From assembly GCA_938041595.1 (NCBI GenBank), contig CALITN010000158.1:1-5100 (forward strand): a stretch of DNA of 5,100 nt, written 5' to 3'. The notes under the pieces were generated by a model. The model saw only the letters and a list, made by a program, of their open reading frames with translations. It was not told where the DNA came from and ran no database searches. This DNA is from an uncultured Flavobacteriaceae bacterium (GTDB lineage: Bacteria > Bacteroidota > Bacteroidia > Flavobacteriales > Flavobacteriaceae). Below, piece by piece: positions 1 through 5,100 of this stretch; position 1 is the first letter of the stretch, and every line of letters begins with the position of its first letter. The position numbers and the translations under genes are program-made.

Positions 1-2331
1 CAATTGGTTCCACACAATGCCATTGCCATTGTACAAGTAAACGACTTTGTAGAGTTAAGCCCTGCTTTTGACAATAACCAAATACTGCGCTATTGGAAAA
101 ACCATTTTCCTGATTTGGAAAGCACCCTTTCTTCGCTGACCCCTTCAGAACCCAGTAACGGTGATCTATATGTTTTTTCCCCTCAAGGAAAAGAAACCTA
201 TGCTACAACTTATATTGGTAAAAAAACGGAAAACGATACTCTCCCTAATGCCAATGCCAAATTGAAACAATATGAGGGCGTACAGATCCATCAATCAGAA
301 GATCTTATTTTTGAAGCTACGGTCGGAAGTTTAGAATTGCGCTCCACGACGCTTTTGGCCCTTGAGAATTGCATTCGCAATTTCACCCAAAACAACAATC
401 AATCAGCTGATCCCGGATTTAATAACCTAAAGGAAAGTCTTAATAGTGGAAGTCCTGTCAATCTTCTGATTCAGCCAGGCACAAATGCTCTTAATCGGGT
501 CTTGTTCCCCGATGCCCCTTTCATCAAAAACAAAATAAACGGTTGGCTAGCCTTTGATATGGAAATTGAAGAACCCTTAGAATGGGACGGCATCGGACTG
601 CTGAACGACTCCATTGCCAACCCCATCAACTGGATGCAGTCACTGGAACGAAAAGCAAGTGAACTGCCTAAAGTAGCCCCTGAAAAAATGGATGCTTTCT
701 TCTCTTTTCCAGTAAGCAATATGGCACAATTGGAGACCAATTTTAGACGCTTTAGCCAATTGCAAAATATGGCCCTAAAACAAGTTGACCTAAGAGCACT
801 GTCTTTGGTCGATGAACTGGGATGGCTGCGCTACCGGGATCAGATGGCTCTTTTGATGCATCTCAATAGCTTGGAGAATAATTTTCCTCTCCTTACCGAA
901 AAGAATAATGAAAAAACCTATCGTGGAGCGCGTTATTTCAAAATTCGCTTACCGGAGACCATTAGCAAACTAAGTAAAGCTTTTGGGCAGACCAAAGTAT
1001 TGCAGTGGAGTGCTTTATTGGATAACTATGTCTTGTTTGCCGAAAGTGAAGACCTTATAAAACATATTATTTCCAATTATAGAGACGGGCGCGTTTTGGA
1101 TAAAAGTACTGCCTATCAAGACCTTTCTGACGCCTTTTCCAGTCGTGGTTCGTTCCTTTGGGTTGCAGCTACCGAAACTTTGTTTGACGCTACTAAATTT
1201 CCTTCCAAATCTTATCCATTAGTAGCCCTCCAAGGAGTTGGAGAAACTGATTTTACGCATTTGCATTTTCGATTTGGCAACATGCGTGCCAAAAAAGAAC
1301 AAGGTCGGGTCGTTTCTACAGCAAATTTCAGCGTAAAAAGTCCGATTGCATTAGGGCCACAATGGCTTAAAAATCACCGCACCAAAGGAATGGATGTGGT
1401 AGTTCAAGACGTACAAAACACGCTGTACCTCTTTTCCAGTCAAGGGAATCTCTATTGGAAAAAAGATTTGAAAGAGCCTATCATCGGCCCAATTCAACAA
1501 GTTGATTTATACAAAAATAAAAGATGGCAGATGGCTTTCCGAACTCAGAAGTACCTCTATATTCTGGATCGTAATGGCAAAGAAGTCAAGCCCTTTAAAA
1601 TCAAACTTCCTGCCTCTGAAAAGCCCCTGCCCCTTGCCGTTTTCGATTACGATAATAATAAGAACTATCGTTTCGTGTTAGCACAGGACAAACGTTTGTT
1701 GATGTATGATAAAAATGGAAAAAGGGTCAAAGGTTTTACACGAAGCAAGCTCAAGGCACCACTTGTTCATCCGCCCAAGCATGCGCGTATCAAAAAGAAA
1801 GACTATCTACTTCTCCAACGGGACAATGGAACTCTTGGTATCTTAAACCGAATGGGTAAAGACCGTATCCCGCTGCAACAAAAGCTCAATTTTAGTGGCA
1901 ATCAAGTGTATCAGTATCTCGACACCTTTACCACTACCGATCTGGAGGGCCACCTTGTACAAATTGATACTCGTGGAAACATTATCAAAAGTCCTTATGA
2001 ACTGAAGCCTGGCCATCAAATTGATGCAACCAATAAATCATTAGTGACCCTTTCAGAAAACAACCTGAACATCAAAGGAATTCCCGTAACCCTTCCGTAT
2101 GGCAACTATACCGCACCTAAAATATTTTACCTCAACAATACGCTATACATCACTACCACAGACACCGAATCTCAAAAGGTATATCTATATTATAGTAATG
2201 CTACTCCGGTAGCAAATTTTCCTGTATACGGGGTAGGTGCCGCGGACATTAGTTTGGATCAAAAGAAAAAGACCCAACTGGTGGTCACTGCAGAAAATAA
2301 CGGGTTATTGATTTACCAGATCAATCGCTAA
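1..2331 (+). CDS. Large protein of unknown function with C-terminal beta-propeller-like repeats (5' end outside window)
   Basis: The reading frame is open from the first base (CAA TTG GTT CCA) to TAA at 2329-2331. The first possible start, TTG at base 4, sits at the window edge, and the residues there (VPHNAIAIVQVN) look like the first strand of a mature domain, so the true start and any signal peptide lie upstream. About 776 codons are present. Counting from base 4, residues 1-455 form a mixed alpha/beta region with no motif I can name; the opening faintly recalls DUF3352-type proteins. From about residue 460 to the end, a motif of hydrophobic/aromatic residues followed by a turn (such as YILDRNGK, LMYDKNGK, GILNRMGK, VQIDTRGN) recurs near residues 474, 518, 565, 611, 651, 688, 727 and 768. 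The 35-47 residue spacing fits a seven-bladed beta-propeller. An exported or surface location is inferred from the fold type only. No catalytic motif is visible and the function is unknown. The 3' end overlaps convergent lipB by 27 bp. Confidence 0.85.
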   Translation, partial: QLVPHNAIAIVQVNDFVELSPAFDNNQILRYWKNHFPDLESTLSSLTPSEPSNGDLYVFSPQGKETYATTYIGKKTENDTLPNANAKLKQYEGVQIHQSEDLIFEATVGSLELRSTTLLALENCIRNFTQNNNQSADPGFNNLKESLNSGSPVNLLIQPGTNALNRVLFPDAPFIKNKINGWLAFDMEIEEPLEWDGIGLLNDSIANPINWMQSLERKASELPKVAPEKMDAFFSFPVSNMAQLETNFRRFSQLQNMALKQVDLRALSLVDELGWLRYRDQMALLMHLNSLENNFPLLTEKNNEKTYRGARYFKIRLPETISKLSKAFGQTKVLQWSALLDNYVLFAESEDLIKHIISNYRDGRVLDKSTAYQDLSDAFSSRGSFLWVAATETLFDATKFPSKSYPLVALQGVGETDFTHLHFRFGNMRAKKEQGRVVSTANFSVKSPIALGPQWLKNHRTKGMDVVVQDVQNTLYLFSSQGNLYWKKDLKEPIIGPIQQVDLYKNKRWQMAFRTQKYLYILDRNGKEVKPFKIKLPASEKPLPLAVFDYDNNKNYRFVLAQDKRLLMYDKNGKRVKGFTRSKLKAPLVHPPKHARIKKKDYLLLQRDNGTLGILNRMGKDRIPLQQKLNFSGNQVYQYLDTFTTTDLEGHLVQIDTRGNIIKSPYELKPGHQIDATNKSLVTLSENNLNIKGIPVTLPYGNYTAPKIFYLNNTLYITTTDTESQKVYLYYSNATPVANFPVYGVGAADISLDQKKKTQLVVTAENNGLLIYQINR
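2261..2286 (-). terminator. Possible weak intrinsic terminator for lipB
   Basis: On the minus strand, 18 bases past the lipB stop codon, GAC-CA-CC-AGTT-GG-GTC can fold into a five-pair stem with a two-base bulge and a four-base loop. It is followed at once by TTTTTCTTTT. The stem is short, and the T-run is also the complement of Lys-rich codons in the convergent gene, so this may be chance. It lies wholly inside the coding end of the opposite-strand gene, the only place such a signal could be because the two genes overlap. Confidence 0.3.
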
Positions 2332-3024
2332 TTCGACTTCAAACTGTTTTTGAAAATGGTGCAAAATTCGGTCTTGCACATCTTTTACTGCAACTTCTTT
2401 CCCTAGCTCTTTCGCTAGAGAAGTCACTCCTTTTCCTTGAATTCCACAGGGTATGATATACTCAAAATGTGGTAGATGGGTATTGACATTCAGAGCAAAA
2501 CCATGCATGGTCACCCAGCGACTAGCACGTACTCCCATAGCACAGATTTTCCGAGCAAATGGCGTTCCAACGTCCAACCATACCCCTGTTTCTCCCGAAC
2601 TTCTTGTGGCACTCAATCCATAATCCCCAAGGGTTGCGATGATCACTTCCTCCAGAGTGCGAAGGTAGCGATGAATATCTGTAAAAAAATGATCGAGATC
2701 CAAAATTGGATAGCCCACAATTTGCCCAGGGCCATGATACGTAATATCTCCTCCCCGGTTGCTTTTGTAAAAGGCTATTCCTTGTTGTGCCAGTTGTTCC
2801 TCATTCAACAAAAGATGCTCTATTTTCCCACTTTTGCCTAAGGTAAATACGGGAGTATGCTCGACAAACAAGAAATAATTGGGTGTCATTTGTGGGGTTT
2901 CCGTATGGCGGTTTGCTTTTTTCAAATCAATAATCCCCTGAAACAATTCCTCTTGATAGTCCCAGCATTCTTTGTAAGACTGCTGGCCTAAATCTTGCAC
3001 ACGAACGGTTTTGTTTACTTCCAA
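2305..3024 (-). CDS. lipB: Octanoyl-[acyl-carrier-protein]:protein N-octanoyltransferase (lipoyl(octanoyl) transferase)
   Basis: LipB moves an octanoyl group from acyl carrier protein to a lysine on lipoyl domains (E2 subunits of 2-oxoacid dehydrogenases, GcvH), the first step of cytosolic lipoate synthesis before LipA adds sulfur. The 239 residues cover the whole family domain. Visible signatures are FVEHTPVFTLGKSG (53-66), RGGDITYHGPGQ (90-101), ARKICAMGVRASRW (157-170) with the expected catalytic Lys159, VTMHGFALNV (171-180), and IIPCGI (190-195) with the expected acyl-carrying Cys193. No key residue is missing. The chosen start is TTG at 3024: it gives the usual N-terminus leading into VQDLG, no in-frame ATG lies nearby, and it is 2 bases after the stop of the upstream pmp3-like gene, suggesting translational coupling. 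No separate promoter is seen, so it is probably transcribed from the box at 3202-3209. Its last eight codons overlap the convergent gene. The family assignment is very secure; the exact start is slightly less so. Confidence 0.97.
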   Translation of the reverse strand: MEVNKTVRVQDLGQQSYKECWDYQEELFQGIIDLKKANRHTETPQMTPNYFLFVEHTPVFTLGKSGKIEHLLLNEEQLAQQGIAFYKSNRGGDITYHGPGQIVGYPILDLDHFFTDIHRYLRTLEEVIIATLGDYGLSATRSSGETGVWLDVGTPFARKICAMGVRASRWVTMHGFALNVNTHLPHFEYIIPCGIQGKGVTSLAKELGKEVAVKDVQDRILHHFQKQFEVELAIDLVNQ

Positions 3025-3026
3025 AA

Positions 3027-3188
3027 TCAGAATCTATTGGGATTGTTTAGAATTACCAGAGCAGCAATTACGCCTGGCACCCAACCACAAAGAGTCAGAA
3101 TAAATACAATAACAAGTGAGCCGCACCCTTGATCGAACACAGCCAAGGGGGGAAAGAAAATGGAAAGTACTACACGCCAAAAGCTCAT
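3027..3188 (-). CDS. YqaE/Pmp3 family small membrane protein
   Basis: ATG at 3188 to TGA at 3027-3029 encodes 53 residues starting MSFWRVVLSIFFPPLAVFDQ. The family pattern is present: FFPPLAVF (11-18), then the GCG turn (21-23), a second hydrophobic stretch (24-34), CGWVPGVIAALVIL (34-47) and the polar tail NNPNRF. This gives two membrane-spanning helices of the UPF0057/Pmp3 type, and the length matches the usual 50-55 residues. Yeast Pmp3 and plant RCI2 relatives affect membrane potential and salt or cold tolerance; the bacterial role is not well defined, so a membrane-stress function here is only inferred. The start is supported by a TATCTTTG box 13 bases upstream. The gene leads directly into lipB with a 2-base gap and is probably co-transcribed with it. 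It is easily missed because of its size. Confidence 0.93.
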   Translation of the reverse strand: MSFWRVVLSIFFPPLAVFDQGCGSLVIVFILTLCGWVPGVIAALVILNNPNRF

Positions 3189-3201
3189 AAATAGGTTTTT
3201 T

Positions 3202-3209
3202 CAAAGATA
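3202..3209 (-). promoter_or_regulatory. Bacteroidota-type -7 promoter box for pmp3-lipB
   Basis: The minus strand reads TATCTTTG, an exact match to the Bacteroidota sigma-ABfr -7 consensus TAnnTTTG. It lies 13 bases before the ATG of the pmp3-like gene, implying a very short leader (CCTATTT just before ATG, no Shine-Dalgarno). The -33 element is poor: the nearest TTG (3234-3236, reading TTGAC on this strand) is 24 bases away, slightly beyond the usual 17-23. Confidence 0.7.
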
Positions 3210-3226
3210 GGAATTTTAGTTCCTAT
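3207..3226. repeat. 7-bp inverted repeat between the divergent promoter boxes
   Basis: ATAGGAA (3207-3213) and TTCCTAT (3220-3226) are perfect inverted copies separated by TTTTAG. The left arm overlaps the first three bases of the minus-strand -7 box, and the right arm lies in the -35 to -15 zone of the plus-strand promoter. A further direct copy of ATAGG is at 3191-3195, 16 bases from the left arm. It could be an operator for a dimeric regulator or a chance palindrome in AT-rich DNA; nothing in the window identifies a binding protein. Confidence 0.45.
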
Positions 3227-3240
3227 TGTCCGTCAATCCG

Positions 3241-3248
3241 TATCTTTG
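3241..3248 (+). promoter_or_regulatory. Bacteroidota-type -7 promoter box for lysS
   Basis: TATCTTTG matches TAnnTTTG exactly and lies 18 bases upstream of the lysS ATG, giving a predicted leader of roughly 10-13 bases. No good TTG/TTTG -33 element occurs 17-23 bases upstream; TTTTAG at 3214-3219 is the closest match by position. The box contains the TTG at 3246 that would give a seven-codon longer lysS frame, which argues against that start. Confidence 0.7.
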
Positions 3249-3266
3249 CCCAAATTCAATCATCCT

Positions 3267-4961
3267 ATGAGTGCACTTTCGGAACAAGAACAGGTTCGCA
3301 GAGAAAAACGAAACAGCCTACGAGCTATGGGAATCAATCCCTACCCGGCCGCTTTATTCCCTGTTGATCATACTTCGAAACAGATCAAAGCCGATTTTGT
3401 AGAAGCAAAAGAAGTGGTGGTTGCTGGACGGCTTATGTCCCGTCGCATTCAAGGAAAAGCCAGTTTTGCTGAATTACAAGACGGTGAGGGTCGTATTCAG
3501 GTATATTTCAATCGTGACGAGATTTGCCCTGGCGAAGACAAAACTGCCTATAATGAAGTGTATAAAAAACTCCTCGATATCGGCGATATTATCGGGATTC
3601 ATGGCAGCCTTTTTACCACTCAAGTGGGAGAACCCACCATTAAAGTACATTCTTTTGAGGTACTGAATAAAACCTTGCGTCCTCTGCCACTTCCTAAAAC
3701 AGATGCCGAGGGAAACAGTTATGATGCATTCAACGATCCCGAACAACGCTACCGCCAACGCTATGTTGATTTGATCGTAAATCCCAAAGTAAAAGATACC
3801 TTTCTAAAGCGTACCAAAATCACCCAAAGTATTCGTTCGTTCTTTAATCAAAAGGGATATTTGGAGGTGGAAACTCCTATTTTGCAAACCATCCCGGGAG
3901 GAGCAGCGGCTCGTCCGTTTGTGACGCATCACAATGCACTCAATATTCCATTATACCTCCGTATCGCCAACGAATTATATCTAAAACGATTGATTGTCGG
4001 TGGATTTGACGGTGTGTATGAATTTGCTAAAGACTTTCGCAATGAAGGCATGGATCGCACCCACAATCCAGAATTTACTGTTATGGAACTCTATGTGGCT
4101 TACAAAGACTATTTCTGGATGATGGAAACCACAGAGACATTGCTAGAACAAGTGGCAAAGGAAGCTACAGGTAGCGCAATGGTAACCGTAGGAAACCACA
4201 GTATTGATTTCAAAGCACCCTACCCACGAGTACCTATTTTGGAAGCCATTCATACCCATACAGGAATTGATGTTTCTGAAATGAACGAAGAGCAACTTCG
4301 CGAAACTGCCAGAGATTTAGGACTTGAAGTTGATGATAGTATGGGCGAAGGCAAATTGATCGATGAGATTTTTGGGGAAAAATGTGAACACCACTACATC
4401 CATCCTACCTTTATTATTGACTACCCCAAATCTATGAGTCCACTGACCAAAGAACACCGGAGCAATCCAAAGCTGACCGAACGATTTGAACTGATGGTCA
4501 ATGGGAAAGAATTGGCCAATGCCTATTCGGAATTAAACGACCCGATTGACCAACGAGAACGTTTTGAAGAACAGCTTGCACTCTCGGAAAAAGGAGACGA
4601 CGAAGCCATGTTTATCGATCAAGATTTTCTGCGTTCTCTGGAATACGGCATGCCTCCCACTTCTGGTATTGGTATCGGAATCGATCGGCTCTGTATGTTG
4701 CTTACCAACAATAGCTCTATCCAAGAAGTTTTGTTTTTCCCGCAAATGAAACCCGAACAAAAAGCCATAGCATTGACCGCGGAAGAAAAAATCGTTTTGG
4801 ATCTTTTGAAAAAAGAAAGCCCGGTTGCACTTACAGTGCTAAAGGAAAATACTGGCTTGAGCAACAAAAAATGGGACTCCGGCATCAAAGGGTTGACAGC
4901 CAAAAAATTGGCGACAGTAACCAAAGACGATACAGGGCTTTGGGTTAACTTTATTTCTTAA
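3267..4961 (+). CDS. lysS: Lysine--tRNA ligase, class II (LysRS)
   Basis: This cytosolic enzyme charges tRNA-Lys with lysine using ATP. The 564 residues hold an N-terminal OB-fold anticodon-binding domain (about 48-135, starting VVVAGRL) and a class II catalytic core (about 175-495). Motif 1 is around YLEVETPILQTIPGG (198-212), motif 2 is FRNEGMDRTHNPEF (257-270) and motif 3 is MPPTSGIGIGIDRL (462-475). All are close to the E. coli LysS motifs and no key residue appears lost. A further ~65 residues (about 500-564), including GLSNKKWDSGIKGLTAKK (530-547), extend past the catalytic domain and the ~505 residues of E. coli LysS. This extension looks like a small winged-helix-type fold and is, from memory, shared by flavobacterial LysRS. 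ATG at 3267 is preferred over TTG at 3246 because MSALSEQEQVRREK is the typical N-terminus and the TTG lies inside the promoter box. It is divergent from pmp3-lipB and convergent with the gene at the right edge. Confidence 0.97.
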   Translation: MSALSEQEQVRREKRNSLRAMGINPYPAALFPVDHTSKQIKADFVEAKEVVVAGRLMSRRIQGKASFAELQDGEGRIQVYFNRDEICPGEDKTAYNEVYKKLLDIGDIIGIHGSLFTTQVGEPTIKVHSFEVLNKTLRPLPLPKTDAEGNSYDAFNDPEQRYRQRYVDLIVNPKVKDTFLKRTKITQSIRSFFNQKGYLEVETPILQTIPGGAAARPFVTHHNALNIPLYLRIANELYLKRLIVGGFDGVYEFAKDFRNEGMDRTHNPEFTVMELYVAYKDYFWMMETTETLLEQVAKEATGSAMVTVGNHSIDFKAPYPRVPILEAIHTHTGIDVSEMNEEQLRETARDLGLEVDDSMGEGKLIDEIFGEKCEHHYIHPTFIIDYPKSMSPLTKEHRSNPKLTERFELMVNGKELANAYSELNDPIDQRERFEEQLALSEKGDDEAMFIDQDFLRSLEYGMPPTSGIGIGIDRLCMLLTNNSSIQEVLFFPQMKPEQKAIALTAEEKIVLDLLKKESPVALTVLKENTGLSNKKWDSGIKGLTAKKLATVTKDDTGLWVNFIS

Positions 4962-5012
4962 ATGCAATAAGCCATTCAATCCACCTCATAAAGAGGCTCG
5001 CTTTGGTTCCGT

Positions 5013-5100
5013 TTATTTGGTTTTCAACCAGTCCTCAAAAGCCGTTAGTGTAAAGGCTATGTCTTCATCTGTTAGGGCATCATTTAAGAAATAACTTTCA
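5013..5100 (-). CDS. C-terminal end of an unidentified protein (possibly class III aminotransferase / HemL-like)
   Basis: Reading leftward from the window edge, 28 codons are open up to TAA at 5013-5015: ESYFLNDALTDEDI, then AFTLTAFEDWLKTK. The pattern (T-[DE]-E-D-I followed by a helix ending F-E-[DE]-W-L) resembles the last helix of class III PLP-dependent aminotransferases such as glutamate-1-semialdehyde aminomutase, where a similar tail (TDEDI...TLEAFE) is common. That rests on a short, low-information segment, so the identity is tentative. It is convergent with lysS, with 51 bases between the stop codons. Confidence 0.6.
   Translation of the reverse strand, partial: ESYFLNDALTDEDIAFTLTAFEDWLKTK

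Noticed and set aside
471..740. 89-codon minus-strand ORF inside the large gene
   Set aside because: Shadow of the sense frame; low-complexity Ser-rich product without a domain or promoter box.
2338..2354. TTCAAA / TTTGAA hairpin just after the stop of the large gene, as a plus-strand terminator
   Set aside because: AT-only except for one pair per arm, not followed by a T-run, and located in the lipB coding sequence.
2403..2418. CTAGC-TCTTTC-GCTAG inverted repeat
   Set aside because: Short, inside lipB codons for a variable part of the protein, with no regulatory context.
2476..2841. 121-codon plus-strand ORF opposite lipB
   Set aside because: It is antisense to the conserved core of lipB, has composition typical of a reading-frame shadow and resembles no family.
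3246..3266. Upstream TTG start for lysS adding seven residues (MPKFNHP)
   Set aside because: The TTG is part of the TATCTTTG promoter box, and the ATG at 3267 begins the conserved LysRS N-terminus.
3421..3758. Overlapping alternative-frame ORFs on both strands inside lysS
   Set aside because: They lie within the highly conserved OB-fold coding region of lysS and have no supporting start context or family pattern; the same holds for those at 4533-4924.
4984..4996. CCTC-ATAAA-GAGG hairpin between the lysS stop and the convergent gene, as a terminator
   Set aside because: Only four base pairs, and neither strand has a T-tract directly after it; no convincing terminator is visible in the 51-bp gap.
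5018..5031. TGGTT-TTC-AACCA hairpin near the right edge
   Set aside because: Lies within the last codons of the minus-strand gene, with no adjacent T-run; most likely chance.

Overview
The window looks like ordinary housekeeping chromosome from a member of the Bacteroidota, most likely Flavobacteriia-like. Three things point there. Two TAnnTTTG-type -7 promoter boxes (both TATCTTTG) sit at the expected distance before genes that lack a clear Shine-Dalgarno. The LysRS carries the extra C-terminal segment I associate with that group. The arrangement lysS / small YqaE-Pmp3 membrane protein / lipB is one I recall from flavobacterial genomes (memory, not a search).

Layout. Bases 1-2331 (+) are the 3' portion of a large gene of unknown function whose start lies before the window; its last ~300 residues look like a beta-propeller. 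Convergent with it and overlapping it by 27 bp is lipB (2305-3024, -), octanoyl-[ACP]:protein octanoyltransferase. Directly upstream of lipB on the same strand, 2 bases away, is a 53-codon Pmp3/YqaE-family membrane peptide gene (3027-3188, -), so the two probably form an operon. A 78-bp divergent intergenic region (3189-3266) holds one TATCTTTG box for each direction and a 7-bp inverted repeat between them. lysS (3267-4961, +) follows and is complete. After a 51-bp gap, the last 28 codons of a minus-strand gene (5013-5100) run off the right edge.

How the genes relate. lipB (lipoate attachment to 2-oxoacid dehydrogenase and glycine-cleavage subunits) and lysS (charging of tRNA-Lys) are core functions sharing a divergent promoter region. 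Nothing shows that the large protein works with either of them. I saw no mobile element, CRISPR array, RNA gene, frameshift or sign of recent transfer. The points most worth a second look are the propeller protein, the divergent promoter with its palindrome, the TTG start of lipB and the very small pmp3-like gene. I do not see an undescribed multi-gene system here.
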